DNA from: Acidobacteriota bacterium
GTDB taxonomy: Bacteria; Acidobacteriota; Terriglobia; Bryobacterales; Bryobacteraceae
DNA: 56,880 nucleotides
Direction: 5' to 3'
Assembly: GCA_025353165.1 (NCBI GenBank)
Contig: JANXRE010000096.1
Location: forward strand, 1 to 56,880
The position numbers and the translations under genes were made by a program. Position 1 is the first letter of the stretch, and every line of letters begins with the position of its first letter. Under the pieces are notes generated by a model that did no database searches, was not told where the DNA came from, and saw nothing but the letters and a program-made list of their open reading frames with translations. Shown here piece after piece: positions 1 to 9,111 of the stretch.

Positions 1-132
1 AGGAGTCGGGAGCAAAGAAAACCAGTCAGACTCTTGACGGATGTCGATCACTGATTCACACTGAGAAAGTCCTGCGTCGCTTCGCTCCGCACTGATCGCC
101 ATCACTTCGGAACGACTGATCGACATCATCGG

Positions 133-924
133 AATGCGCACACCACCATCGATCTCTGCCTGTCGCTGTTTCCCTGGGCGAAGGTTCGCCGCCACAAAGG
201 CGCGGTGAAGATGCACACACTGCTCGACCTGCATGGCAATATCCCCACGTTTATCAGCATTACCAACGGCAAAGTGCATGACGTTAACATCCTCGACGAG
301 ATTGCGCCGGAGGCCGGAGCGTTCTACGTCATGGATCGCGGCTACGTGGATTTCGAGCGTCTTTACGTTTTCACGCTTAGCGCGGACTTCTTCGTTGTGC
401 GCACCAAGTCCAATGTCCTGATCCAGCGCCGATACTCGAATCCGGTGGACAAGACCATCGGCGTTCGATCCGATCACACCGTCATTCTGACTGCCATCAA
501 CTCCGTCAAAGCCTACCCAGATCAGTTACGACGAGTGAGTTAACTTGACGTGAAAACGAGGAAGCGATTCAAGTTCCTGACCAACAACTTCATGCTTCCG
601 GCACTCACTATCGCTCAGATATACAAGTCACGTTGGCAAGTGGAATTGTTCTTCAAGTGGATCAAGCAGCACCTACGAATCAAGGCCTTTTACGGCACCA
701 GCGAGAACGCAGTGAAGACGCAAATCTGGGTCGCCGTCTCGGTTTACGTGCTGGTGGCCATCGTCCGTAAGAGACTCGCCTTGGACGCGAGCCTTTACCA
801 AATTCTACAGATTTTGAGCGTGACGCTTTTCGAGAAAACGCCCATTTTACAGGCCCTCCAAGCATCGGACTCCCCAGAGGAATTACCTGATCCAGGCAAC
901 CAACTGATTCTATTCGACTTCTAG
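133..924 (+). pseudogene. IS4-family transposase remnant
   Basis: This frame encodes the core of an IS4-family DDE transposase but cannot make a working enzyme. Seen: TTIDLCLSLFPWA from 142, the second catalytic Asp in MDRGYVDF (codon at 334), and the family signature Y-x2-R-x3-E-x6-K in YKSRWQVELFFKWIK from 622. The frame is cut by TAA at 541-543, where relatives normally have an aromatic codon; both halves share one frame, so this is a nonsense change and not a frameshift. The first catalytic Asp (D of D-S-T-T-I) is replaced by Ala (codon 136), and the N-terminal domain is absent upstream, where the DNA holds two imperfect copies of a ~22-bp unit (94-137). Inferred: a dead, 5'-truncated insertion sequence. 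Its right end abuts a second pseudogene. Terminal inverted repeats were not identified. Confidence 0.85.
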
Positions 925-925
925 C

Positions 926-1750
926 CGGACACTCGTGAATCCGGATAATGGTGTGATTATGGACGCTGCCGGCAACCTCTACGGCGTAACTCCTAGCGGA
1001 GATACCGCTGGCGGTGTGTTCGAACTGTCGCCGCCGAGCGTAGCAGGGGGCGCCTGGTCCGAGACGACGCTGTACCGCTTTTTCAATGGACCGGATGGTG
1101 AGTTTCCCCTAGGATCGCTGATCTTGTACGGGTCTGGCAACCTGATAGGCACCACGGAAGCAGGCGGAGTTTTCTACGGCCCCCCTTACGGTCACTTAGG
1201 TGCCGTGTATCAACTGAGTCCCCCATCCCAGCCCGGCGGCTCCTGGGCCTTTACCACTTTATATTCCTTCCCGAACCCAAACGCCGGTGCCCATCCGTAC
1301 GCTGGGGTCGTCTAGGATGCGAATGGGAATCTTTATGGGACAACCGCCGAGAACGGCAACAGTATTCGAACGGGAGCTGTGTTTGAGCTCATGCCACCGT
1401 CAGCGCCGGGGCAGCTATGGGGTGAGACTGTTCTGTGGGGCTTTGCAGGCACGGCGGACGGCGGTATTTACGCGCCAGTGGCGTTCGACAGGAGTGGAAA
1501 TCTGTACGGGACGTCGGCAGCCAACGGAGATACTGTGGACTGCCCAGGCGGGTGCGGGGCAGTGTTTAAGCTGCTTCCTCCATTGACACCCGGAGGCCCT
1601 TGGAGGGCCGGGTGGAATCTGCAGTTCAACAACCAGAACGGGAGCGGCCCGATAGGCAACCTGGTGGTCACGGCCAACACAACTATTTACGGCGTCACCG
1701 GTTCGGGTGGCCAGTATGGCTTTGGGACGATTTTCCAGATTCAGCCATAA
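926..1750 (+). pseudogene. GloVer tandem-repeat protein, 5'-truncated with in-frame stop
   Basis: Repeats of the type DAAGNLYGVT...GGVFELSPP...WSETTLYRF match the choice-of-anchor tandem repeat GloVer family, predicted secreted beta-propeller-like proteins that are abundant in Acidobacteriota. About four repeat units are visible. The frame begins directly after the IS4 remnant with no start codon or signal peptide, and is interrupted by TAG at 1313-1315, after which the same frame resumes as DANGNLYGTT and ends FGTIFQIQP. The 5' part has therefore been lost, probably with the IS insertion, and a nonsense mutation was acquired. A short protein from an internal start near 1379 cannot be excluded but is unlikely to be functional. 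Confidence 0.8.
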
Positions 1751-1847
1751 ATTGGAAGGGCTCCCGCCCCGAGTCCGGGCGATGGTTCCATTGTGGAGGG
1801 TGTGCGCGCTGTGACGTCCTCGGGCGAGTTCACGGCCGGAACGCCGG

Positions 1848-2261
1848 CTACTTGCGGGCCAGCTTCTTCTTTACCGCTTCCGCTTCCTTGCTGTCGGGCG
1901 CGAGTTCGAGGTACTTGGCGTAGGCGGCCTTGGCGGCCTTGGCGTCCCGCAGTTTCTCCTCGGCCTCGGCCAGCTTCAGGTATGCCTCGGCGTAGCCGGG
2001 ATCCCACTTGGTCGCCTCGGTGAACCGGTGTCGCGCGGCCCTGTAGTTGCCTTTCTTGTAGTAGTAAAGGCCGACCTTGAGGTCGTGCGCCGCCTGGAGC
2101 GGGTTAAATGAGTATTCCTTGGGCTTGAGGCTCTCGTCTTCCTCCGGCGGCTCCTGTTCCTGAGCGGGCGGCGGTGGAGGAGGATGCTGAGGCTGCTGCG
2201 CGAAGGCTCCGGCGAGCCGGAATACGGAAAAAACGGCCCAGAGCCGCAACCAGCGTGTCAC
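1848..2261 (-). CDS. Secreted TPR-repeat protein
   Basis: A 137-residue protein with a GTG start (complement of 2259-2261). Residues 1-21 form a signal peptide ending AGAFAQQ, followed by a Pro/Glu-rich linker. Residues ~52-130 hold about two tetratricopeptide repeats (GLYYYKKGNYRAARHRFTEA; AEAYLKLAEAEEKLRDAKAA). TPRs mediate protein-protein contacts, so a periplasmic scaffold or assembly role is plausible, but no specific partner is indicated. It is divergent from uvrC with only 20 bp between the two starts, and a perfect TATAAT lies just upstream of the GTG, suggesting a leaderless or nearly leaderless mRNA. The start fits the signal peptide well. Confidence 0.8.
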   Translation of the reverse strand: MTRWLRLWAVFSVFRLAGAFAQQPQHPPPPPPAQEQEPPEEDESLKPKEYSFNPLQAAHDLKVGLYYYKKGNYRAARHRFTEATKWDPGYAEAYLKLAEAEEKLRDAKAAKAAYAKYLELAPDSKEAEAVKKKLARK

Positions 2262-2268
2262 AATAAAA

Positions 2269-2274
2269 TTATAG
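2269..2274 (-). promoter_or_regulatory. Perfect -10 hexamer in the 20-bp TPR/uvrC gap
   Basis: The minus strand reads TATAAT at 2274-2269, seven bases upstream of the GTG of the TPR gene. No Shine-Dalgarno is present between it and the start. A matching -35 would lie inside the uvrC coding region (about 2292-2297) and is weak. The same AT-rich patch is the only promoter-like DNA available for uvrC on the other strand. Confidence 0.4.
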
Positions 2275-2281
2275 CCGTCTG

Positions 2282-4054
2282 ATGGAACTCCGCGAAAAAG
2301 CGGCGCACCTTCCTCTCAACCCTGGGGTTTACCTTTATAAGGATGAACACGGGACGGTCCTGTACGTCGGCAAGGCCAAAAGCCTCCGCAGCCGGGTCCG
2401 CAGTTACTTCAACGAAGACCGGCTGGCCGACGCCAAGACCGGTTCACTCATTCGAGCGGCGCGGGATATCGACTACATCCTGGTCGATAACGAGAAGGAA
2501 GCGCTGGCGCTCGAAAACAACCTCATCAAGCAGTACAAGCCGCGTTTCAACGTGCTGCTGCGGGACGATAAGACCTACCCGTACATCAAGTTGACCGCCG
2601 AGCGATACCCGCGCGTATACGTCACCCGGCGGCTGAAAAAGGATGGCTCCACTTACTACGGGCCGTATTTTCCAGGCAACCTGGCGCACCGGTTGGTGCA
2701 CTTCATTCATCGTTTCTTCAAGGTCCCGTCCTGCCGCATCGACCTCACCCGCAAGCACACCCATCCGTGCCTGGAGTATCACATCCATCGCTGTTACGGC
2801 CCCTGTGTTGAAGGCCTGGTCGCGGATGAGGTATACGCCGAGGCGGTGCGCAACGTGCGGTTATTCCTGGAGGGCCGGCATCGCGAGCTTGCGGCGCAGC
2901 TTCGCGGCCGGATGGAGGCCGCCTCGGAGAATATGCTGTTTGAAGAAGCCGCAGCGCTCCGCGACCTGTTGCATACGGTCGAGGAGATGGAACAGAAGCA
3001 GAAGATGGCCGCGGCGGAGGGCGACGACACCGATATCTACGCTTACTATGCCGAGGCTCCACTGGTCGCGGTAAATCTGTTCCACCTTCGCAACGGCCGC
3101 ATCGTCGACCGGCGGGAATTCTTTTGGGAAGACCAGGACCAACTGGATCCGTCGGAGTTGTTTTCCGCGCTGTTGAAGCAGATATACCTGGAGCAGCAGT
3201 ACGTGCCCCACGGGATCCACGTGCCCGTGGACTTCGAGGATCGCAAGCCGCTGGAGGAGTTGCTGTCCGAGAAGCGCGGCCGCAAGGTGGAAATTTACAC
3301 GCCCCAGCGCGGAGTGAAAAAAGCCATGCTGGCGCTGGTGGAAACCAACGCCAAGAACAGCTTTGAGCAGCGCTTCCGGGTATTGAAGCCGACATCCAAA
3401 GCCATCTCGGCGGCTCTGCAGGATGCGCTGAGCCTGCCGGAGCCGCCCCGCCGCATCGAGTGCTTCGACATTTCGCACATTCAGGGCACCGATAAGGTGG
3501 CCAGCATGGTGGTGTGGGAGGACGGCCGGATGAAGAAGTCGGACTACCGCAAATTCATCATCCGCACAGTCGAAGGCAACGACGATTTCGCTTCCATGCG
3601 GGAGGTCGTTACACGCCGGTACTCCAAGCACCCACTCCCCGGGCTGGTGCTGGTGGACGGCGGCCTGGGCCAACTGCATGCGGCGGCGGAGGCGCTAGAG
3701 CAGGCGGGCGTTGCAAACCAACCCCTCGCGTCGATCGCGAAACGCGAGGAGTGGATTTACGTGTATGGCCAGGAGGACGAGCCGGTCATCCTCGACAAAT
3801 TCTCCCCGGTGTTGCACCTGGTGCAGACTGTTCGCGACGAGGCGCACCGTTTCGCGGTGACGTTTCACCGCACGCGGCGCAATGCGAGCCGCATGACTTC
3901 GGAGCTACAGGAAATTCCCGGAGTCGGGCCGAAGACGCTCAACAAACTGCTGCGCCATTTCGGCAGTCTGGAGCGCGTGAAGCAGGCGACGGAAACGGAA
4001 CTCGTGCAAATCGCGGGTAAGGCCTACGCGCGGCGCATCAAGGAAGTCTTATGA
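2282..4054 (+). CDS. uvrC: Excinuclease ABC subunit C (UvrC)
   Basis: UvrC makes both incisions around UvrAB-marked lesions in nucleotide excision repair. The 590-residue length is normal for the family. Domains in order: GIY-YIG nuclease (NPGVYLYKDEHG...VLYVGKAKSLRSR, residues ~14-95), the Cys-containing linker around CLEYHIHRCYGPC, the UVR domain that binds UvrB (EEAAALRDLLHTVEEMEQ, ~216-235), the RNase H-like 5'-incision domain beginning CFDISHIQGTDKVASMV (~390), and tandem helix-hairpin-helix at the C-terminus (IPGVGPKTLNKLLRHFG, ~545-590). The stop overlaps the next gene's start as ATGA (4051-4054), so translational coupling to the hydrolase is likely. The ATG at 2282 gives the canonical N-terminus. 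Confidence 0.97.
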   Translation: MELREKAAHLPLNPGVYLYKDEHGTVLYVGKAKSLRSRVRSYFNEDRLADAKTGSLIRAARDIDYILVDNEKEALALENNLIKQYKPRFNVLLRDDKTYPYIKLTAERYPRVYVTRRLKKDGSTYYGPYFPGNLAHRLVHFIHRFFKVPSCRIDLTRKHTHPCLEYHIHRCYGPCVEGLVADEVYAEAVRNVRLFLEGRHRELAAQLRGRMEAASENMLFEEAAALRDLLHTVEEMEQKQKMAAAEGDDTDIYAYYAEAPLVAVNLFHLRNGRIVDRREFFWEDQDQLDPSELFSALLKQIYLEQQYVPHGIHVPVDFEDRKPLEELLSEKRGRKVEIYTPQRGVKKAMLALVETNAKNSFEQRFRVLKPTSKAISAALQDALSLPEPPRRIECFDISHIQGTDKVASMVVWEDGRMKKSDYRKFIIRTVEGNDDFASMREVVTRRYSKHPLPGLVLVDGGLGQLHAAAEALEQAGVANQPLASIAKREEWIYVYGQEDEPVILDKFSPVLHLVQTVRDEAHRFAVTFHRTRRNASRMTSELQEIPGVGPKTLNKLLRHFGSLERVKQATETELVQIAGKAYARRIKEVL

Positions 4055-4788
4055 GGGTCGCCTACGGGCCGCATCCCAGCAACTTTTATGATCTCCGCCT
4101 GCCGGTCGAGCGCCATCCCCGAGCCGTCGCCATCGTGATCCATGGGGGCTTCTGGCGGGCGCGTTTCGATTTATCGCACGCCGCCGATCTGTGCGCCGCC
4201 CTGACCTCGGCCGGTCTGGCGACGGCGAATCTGGAGTACCGGCGCGTAGGGGAAGAGGGCGGCGGCTGGCCCGGCACGTTCGACGATATCCGTGCGGGCA
4301 TCGGCGCGATACTCAGCCGCTTCGCCGGCTTGCGGACGGTCGTGCTCGGGCACTCGGCGGGTGGGCACCTGGCGTTATGGGCGGCCGGCGAATTCGACGG
4401 CCTGAGCGGGGTGATCGCGCTCGCGCCCGTCGCGTGTCTCCGCTCGGCGTGGAGCCTGCACCTCAGCGACGACGCTGTCGCGGAATTTCTAGGCGGCTCG
4501 CCCGGCCTAGTCCCCTATCGATACGACTCCGCCTGTCCGTCGGGCCGTCCGTCCGTCGTGCCGCGCATCCTCATTCATGGCCTGGAGGACACCGACGTGC
4601 CGGTGTCCATCAGCCGCGAGTTCGCGGCCGCGCGAAAGGGCGATGCCGGGCGGGTGGAACTGGTCGAGCTCCCGGGCGCGGGTCACTTCGACGTAATCGA
4701 TCCTCAATCGGCTGCCTGGCCCGTAGTTTTGTCAACGATCGACCGGATCTCCGCGACGGTCCGGTCGAGTTCCTCGTCGGTGGTGTAG
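4051..4788 (+). CDS. Alpha/beta hydrolase, kynurenine formamidase-like
   Basis: A 245-residue alpha/beta hydrolase without signal peptide. The oxyanion-hole motif HGGFW (residues 31-35), the nucleophile elbow GHSAGG (Ser ~102), an acid in EDTDVP (~179) and His in GAGHFDVI (~211) form the expected catalytic set. HGG[FY]W is typical of the BD-FAE/kynurenine formamidase branch, which hydrolyses N-formyl-L-kynurenine in tryptophan breakdown. The facing gene is kynureninase-like, which supports this reading; substrate assignment remains inference. It starts inside the uvrC stop (ATGA) and its last 85 bases overlap the 3' end of the convergent kynureninase-like gene, an unusually long tail-to-tail overlap. 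Confidence 0.8.
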   Translation: MRVAYGPHPSNFYDLRLPVERHPRAVAIVIHGGFWRARFDLSHAADLCAALTSAGLATANLEYRRVGEEGGGWPGTFDDIRAGIGAILSRFAGLRTVVLGHSAGGHLALWAAGEFDGLSGVIALAPVACLRSAWSLHLSDDAVAEFLGGSPGLVPYRYDSACPSGRPSVVPRILIHGLEDTDVPVSISREFAAARKGDAGRVELVELPGAGHFDVIDPQSAAWPVVLSTIDRISATVRSSSSSVV

Positions 4789-5861
4789 AAGTGCGGAGCG
4801 ATGCGGATGCCGGCGTTCGGCCGGTAATCCACCAGCACTTCGCGCCGCGCGAGTTCGCGCGTCACATCCGGCACATCCAGAATTACGGTACCTCCCCGTT
4901 TCCGCGGATCACGCTGCGTCCGCACCGGGAAGCCGGCTTCATCCGCGAGCGCAATCAACCGCTCCGTCTGGCGGATCGATTTCTCGCGGATGCGCTCGAC
5001 GCCGATCTCGTTGATGATTTCGTACCCGGAGCGCGCGGAGTACAGCGCCGGGATGTTGGGGGTTCCATTGAGGAACCGGAACGCGTCGCCGGCAAACTCG
5101 ATGGGGCCGCCTTCGAACCCGAACGGATCGCGGTGCGCCATCCATCCGGTCGCGGCCGGCTCCAGCCGGGGCCAGAGATCGCGGCGCACGTATAAATAGC
5201 CGGCGCCCGGGCCGCCGCACAGCCATTTCACCGAGCCGCCGGTGGCGAAATCGACGCCCAATTCGCGCACGTTCACCGGCAGCGTTCCCGCCGACTGGTA
5301 TAGATCGGCGATGATCAACGCCCCCACGTCGTGCGCCCGCCTGGTGATGGCGGCCAGGTCCTGCACGTACGAGCTGCGAAACGCAACGTGGGAAACCGAC
5401 ACGAGCTGGGTCTCTTCATCGATTGCGTCGAGCATCAGCTCGAGCGGGAGCGTTAATCCGTCGGGCGAGGGAACGGAGACAACACGCGCGCCCTGGCGCT
5501 CGAGACCGTGATAGATGTAATCGTTCGACGGGAAATTGAGGCCGTCGGTGACGAGCTTGTTGCGGCGCCCCCGCCAATCCAGGCACGAGGTAGCGATCCA
5601 CTGGCAGATGGAAACGTTCTGCTGCATCACGACCTCGCCTTTGCCGGCGCCGATGATGGAGCCGATGAGGTCGCCCACGGTCACCGGCATCTCCCACCAG
5701 CCTTCTTCCCACGCGCGGATGCCGCGCGACGCCCAGGTGTCCGCAAATTGCTGGAGCGCCGCGGACGCGCGCCGCGGCATGGCTCCCAGCGAGTGGCTGA
5801 TCATATATGTCGTGTGCTCAAGGATGGGGAATTCCTTGCGCCAGGCGAGCAGCGGGTCCAT
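4704..5861 (-). CDS. Kynureninase-like PLP enzyme (class V aminotransferase fold)
   Basis: A 385-residue fold-type I PLP enzyme. Lys212 in GGSVKWLCGGPGAGYLY is the predicted Schiff-base lysine; the following GGPG block resembles kynureninase more than cysteine desulfurase. Asp186 (ALIIADLYQSAG) is the expected pyridine-N ligand. Kynureninase cleaves kynurenine or 3-hydroxykynurenine to (hydroxy)anthranilate and alanine. The length is slightly below that of characterised kynureninases (about 410-420). Convergent overlap with the formamidase-like gene suggests a shared pathway, although the two genes are not co-transcribed. Alternatives are an isopenicillin-N-epimerase-like or other class V enzyme. 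The ATG start (complement of 5859-5861) gives a natural N-terminus (MDPLLAWRKEFP). Confidence 0.78.
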   Translation of the reverse strand: MDPLLAWRKEFPILEHTTYMISHSLGAMPRRASAALQQFADTWASRGIRAWEEGWWEMPVTVGDLIGSIIGAGKGEVVMQQNVSICQWIATSCLDWRGRRNKLVTDGLNFPSNDYIYHGLERQGARVVSVPSPDGLTLPLELMLDAIDEETQLVSVSHVAFRSSYVQDLAAITRRAHDVGALIIADLYQSAGTLPVNVRELGVDFATGGSVKWLCGGPGAGYLYVRRDLWPRLEPAATGWMAHRDPFGFEGGPIEFAGDAFRFLNGTPNIPALYSARSGYEIINEIGVERIREKSIRQTERLIALADEAGFPVRTQRDPRKRGGTVILDVPDVTRELARREVLVDYRPNAGIRIAPHFYTTDEELDRTVAEIRSIVDKTTGQAAD

Positions 5862-5902
5862 TTACTTGATGTTACCGGCAGTTGAGACGGCTGTGAGATC
5901 TT

Positions 5903-6480
5903 ATGCTCCCGGAGCCACTAAGAAGTATGCACAAAGGGCTAATGCCTCCGCCGGCGCGGCACCTGCCCGTTCCCGTCAAATTCATTGAGCGCCGGATTTA
6001 CCTCATCCGGCGCCAGAAAGTGATGCTTGACCGCGACTTGGCCGAGCTGTATGAGGTCAAGGCTATCGCCCTGCGCCAGCAGGTGAAACGCAATCAAGAC
6101 CGCTTCCCGCCCGACTTCATGTTTCAACTCACGGGCGAAGAAGCCGACCTCTTGGTATCACAAGCTGTGATACCTTCCCGCCGAAGCCTCGGGGGGTTTC
6201 TGCCCTACGTTTTCACACAGGAAGGCGTGGCATGCTCTCATCCGTGCTGAACAGCGAGCGGGCCGTTATGGTCAACATCGCCATCATGCGGGCCTTCGTC
6301 AAGCTGCGTGAGGTTATGGCCACGCACAAGAACCTGGCCAGCAAGATCGAGGCGTTGGAGCGCAAGTATAAAGACCATGACGAAGAGATCCAGGTAATTT
6401 TCAAAGCCATCAAGAAACTGCTGGAAGCCCCGGCGTCCCCACCCCGACGCCGCATCGGTTTTAAGACCGACGAACACTAA
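5903..6480 (+). pseudogene. ORF6N-domain protein, frameshifted
   Basis: The N-terminal half (FIERRIYLIRRQKVMLDRDL..., LRQQVKRNQDRFP) is an ORF6N domain, a DNA-binding-type module found in phage antirepressor-like and chromosomal proteins. The first frame runs to GFLPYVFTQEGVA at about 6230 and then stops at 6248-6250. The normal continuation, MLSSVLNSERAVMVNIAIMR, a coiled segment and a basic C-terminus, is in another frame (6232-6480). Relatives read ...QEGVAMLSSVL..., so one base, probably an A in GGCATGC near 6231, has been lost. Start candidates are ATG 5903, 5927 and 5942. Likely inactive unless this is a sequencing error; the domain itself is clear. Confidence 0.8.
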
Positions 6481-6614
6481 CTCTTTTCACGGGTAAGCGC
6501 AGCAGGACGCCGGTGCTCAAAACGGGTTACGCCAGACAGCTCCTCGATTCCATCCAGGCTTGCGTGATCGCGGTCGCGATGAAGACCGAGAGGCGCGCCG
6601 CGGCCTGGCCCCAT

Positions 6615-8018
6615 TTACCGATGGTACCGGCTATAGAACCGCCACACGGGCAGGCCGGCCAGCATGATCAAGATTCCCGCCATCGCTTCGAGAGGGCTCG
6701 ACCATGCCATCGCGGCCATGAGGAAGAATGTCGCAGCGATGCTGGCCGACGGGGTCCAGGGATACGCCGGTACGCGGAATGGGCGAGGCATGTCTGGTCG
6801 CTTGCGGCGGAGAACGAACAGGCTGATCGCCACCAGCGTCTGGAGCAGCAGGTAGCCGAACATCACGTACGAGATCAGCACGTCGAAGAGCGGCCTGCGC
6901 TGGACCGCGGTCCACGCAGTCCGCAATCCTGGGGGCGGCGGGGAGAGCATGAGCCCCACGCTGATGACAATCAGCGCCGCCGACCAGCATCCCAATGCGA
7001 GGACCGCATTCGCGGGAGTCTTAAATCGGGAATTGACCCGCGCAAGCCAGGCCGGAGCGTAACCGTCGCGCGCCACGGCGAACGCGGAGCGCGGACCGGA
7101 TAGCACCGCGCCGTTGGCCGTGATCACGGTGGAGAGCAGGATCAGAACCGAGATTGCGGTGATGCCGGCGGGTCCGAAAAGAGCGCGGAACAGGTCCGCG
7201 CCGACGGCCGGGCTCGCGGCCACAGCGCTGAACGGGAGCACGTAGTGGATGCCGATCGCGACGGCCAAGTACAGCAGTCCGATAATCAGCAAACCCGCGG
7301 CGAGCACTCGGGGAAAATCCCGCCCCGGGTCGCGCATCTCTTCGGCCAGGTGAGCCAACTGCTCAGACCCGGCGTAGGTCCACATAACCGGAATCATGGC
7401 GGCGACAAGGCCAGTTGCGGCCGAGGCGCCGAGCGGCGGCCAGAACAGAGCGGAGCCAAGTGCATTCGGCCCGCGCCACAGCAGCAGCGGCAGAACCAGC
7501 GCCGATCCGAGGGCCAGGGTCTTCAGGATGGTCCCGCCGACTTGAACGTCCGCGCCGATCCGCGCTCCTCGAACGTTCAGCGCGGTGAGGCACGCGAGGA
7601 GTACGATCGCCGCGCAGCCTTGCCACGCGGGAGCGGGAATTCCAGCGGGCGCCGGCACCACTTGGGAGAAATAGATGCCGAAAGTAAAGCTGATGGTGGC
7701 TGCCGCGCCGGCGCGGATCATGACCGCGTCCGTCCACGCGAACAGGAAGCCGAAGAACGGTCCCAACGCTGTCCTGATGTAGACATAGCCGCCGCCTGCT
7801 TCGGGCAGCATGGCGGCAAGTTCCGCGATCGTCAGAACGCCGGCGAGGCCGATGGCTGCGCCGAGAATCCAGACCAGCAGAGCGCCTGACAGAAACGGCA
7901 CTCGCTGAGCCACCACGGCGGGAACCAGAAAGATGGACGCGCCGATGGTGCCCCCCACGACCACGCCGAGCGCCTGGAGCGGTCCAAGGACGCGAGGCAA
8001 ACCCGGTCGCGAAGACAT
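6615..8018 (-). CDS. APC-superfamily amino acid permease
   Basis: About 467 residues with some 12 hydrophobic segments. The first membrane helix carries the APC signature GGTIGASIFLVP, the unwound substrate-binding region of TM1, followed by GLAGVLTIAELAAMLPEAGGGYVYI (TM2/3), typical of amino acid/polyamine/organocation transporters. It would move an amino acid or similar amine across the inner membrane by proton coupling or exchange; the substrate is not predictable. ATG at 8018 is preferred; an in-frame GTG at 8033 would add five residues. Neither has a strong Shine-Dalgarno. It is a monocistronic gene, divergent from the ParDE-type module. Confidence 0.88.
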   Translation of the reverse strand: MSSRPGLPRVLGPLQALGVVVGGTIGASIFLVPAVVAQRVPFLSGALLVWILGAAIGLAGVLTIAELAAMLPEAGGGYVYIRTALGPFFGFLFAWTDAVMIRAGAAATISFTFGIYFSQVVPAPAGIPAPAWQGCAAIVLLACLTALNVRGARIGADVQVGGTILKTLALGSALVLPLLLWRGPNALGSALFWPPLGASAATGLVAAMIPVMWTYAGSEQLAHLAEEMRDPGRDFPRVLAAGLLIIGLLYLAVAIGIHYVLPFSAVAASPAVGADLFRALFGPAGITAISVLILLSTVITANGAVLSGPRSAFAVARDGYAPAWLARVNSRFKTPANAVLALGCWSAALIVISVGLMLSPPPPGLRTAWTAVQRRPLFDVLISYVMFGYLLLQTLVAISLFVLRRKRPDMPRPFRVPAYPWTPSASIAATFFLMAAMAWSSPLEAMAGILIMLAGLPVWRFYSRYHR

Positions 8019-8094
8019 AAGCACGATTGTCACAGATTGCCGGCTCTATGACAGAATGCGAATAAGAGGCCGTACAACCTGGAGGAATCAAACC

Positions 8095-8337
8095 GTGAGC
8101 ATCAGCATTCATCCCGAGATCGAAAAGCAATTGCGCGCTCGCGCTGAAGCCGCGGGGTTGAGCATTGAGACCTACTTAGAACGTCTTGTGCGGACCGACC
8201 AGGAGGCCGGGGACGAAATCGAGGCTCTGGCCATCGAGGGGCTTGAATCCGGCGAGCCGATTGAAGTCAGACCGGGCTATTGGGAAGAAAAGCATCGCCG
8301 GCTCGATGAGCGTTTGAAGAGATCGGGCGCCTGGTGA
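8095..8337 (+). CDS. ParD/CopG-like antitoxin
   Basis: An 80-residue acidic protein preceding a ParE-family toxin. The N-terminal VSISIHPEIEKQLRARAEAAG resembles a ribbon-helix-helix DNA-binding domain (a beta strand then an amphipathic helix), followed by an acidic toxin-binding tail. GTG at 8095 is chosen because GGAGGAA at 8081-8087 gives correct spacing; the frame extends further upstream but without supporting signals. The stop overlaps the toxin start (GTGA at 8334-8337), the usual coupled antitoxin-toxin layout. Such antitoxins commonly repress their own promoter. Confidence 0.8.
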   Translation: MSISIHPEIEKQLRARAEAAGLSIETYLERLVRTDQEAGDEIEALAIEGLESGEPIEVRPGYWEEKHRRLDERLKRSGAW

Positions 8338-8663
8338 ATGCTCGCTACTTAGTTCGCCCAAGGGCGGACGCAGACCTTGACGATCAAGCCTACTATCTTG
8401 CCTCGGAGGCGAGCCCGGAAGTTGGTCACCGCTTCCTCGTCGCTTCGCACGAGACGTTTGCGCTGCTTGCGACCCGACCCGATATGGGGTGGCTTCTTCG
8501 CCTCAGGCATCCGAGCCTCACTTCAGCGCGGGTCTTTCGAGTGTCGGGCTTTGAGGGAATGCTCGTTCTCTACCGGCCGCGCCAAGACGGGGTGGAGATT
8601 CTTCGGGTGATACACGGCTCGCGGAATCTGCAATCGCTCTTGCGTCGCGAATGGCTTGGCTGA
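8334..8663 (+). CDS. ParE/RelE-superfamily toxin
   Basis: 109 residues, the usual size for the family. The C-terminal block GVEILRVIHGSRNLQSLL matches the conserved ParE core (VLRVLHGARD), preceded by RVFRVSGFEGMLVLYRP. ParE toxins poison DNA gyrase, while RelE relatives cleave mRNA; the sequence favours ParE, but the target is not proven. GTG start overlaps the antitoxin stop by four bases. The frame is intact, unlike the HicA toxin elsewhere in this window. Confidence 0.85.
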   Translation: MNARYLVRPRADADLDDQAYYLASEASPEVGHRFLVASHETFALLATRPDMGWLLRLRHPSLTSARVFRVSGFEGMLVLYRPRQDGVEILRVIHGSRNLQSLLRREWLG

Positions 8664-8700
8664 CAACCGGGCTTCCTCCAAGTTCAAGTATCCTGGGGCT

Positions 8701-9111
8701 ATGAGAGCAATGTTGCGCATCCTGGGATTCGTCGCGCTCGCCTCTGTTGCCTTCGCGCAATCGCCGTCGCCCTTGCGCGGCAAGCTCATTCAGCCGCCCG
8801 ATAAGGATCCGGTGATTGAAGTCAACGGCCGGCGCGTCGCCATCGAAGCCGACGAGGATACCTGGCAAGTGCTGCGCGACGAGCGGTTGGCCGGCGCCGA
8901 TGTCCAGCTTCTGGGAAACGCCAAGGACGCCGACCATTTCACGGTGTCGGGCACTTACCTGCATCCCGTGTCCGTCTGGCGCGACGGCAAGCGCCTGTAC
9001 GTCACCTACTGGTGCGACGTATGCTATATCCGTACTTACGTTCCGGGGAAATGCTGGTGCTGCCAAAAATATACTCTTCTCGACCCTCGCGAAGAGCTCG
9101 ACGATCGTTGA
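8701..9111 (+). CDS. Secreted Cys-rich small protein of unknown function
   Basis: 136 residues with a clear signal peptide (MRAMLRILGFVALASVAFAQ). The mature part begins SPSPLRGKL and includes VIEVNGRRVAIEAD. The C-terminus carries a cysteine cluster (WCDVCYIRTYVPGKCWCCQK), five Cys in about 16 residues, which could bind a metal or form disulfides in the periplasm. No known family was recognised. ATG 8701 is preferred over upstream starts because it begins the signal peptide; a TATCCT hexamer lies six bases before it, so the message may be leaderless. The downstream epimerase gene overlaps its 3' end. Confidence 0.65.
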   Translation: MRAMLRILGFVALASVAFAQSPSPLRGKLIQPPDKDPVIEVNGRRVAIEADEDTWQVLRDERLAGADVQLLGNAKDADHFTVSGTYLHPVSVWRDGKRLYVTYWCDVCYIRTYVPGKCWCCQKYTLLDPREELDDR

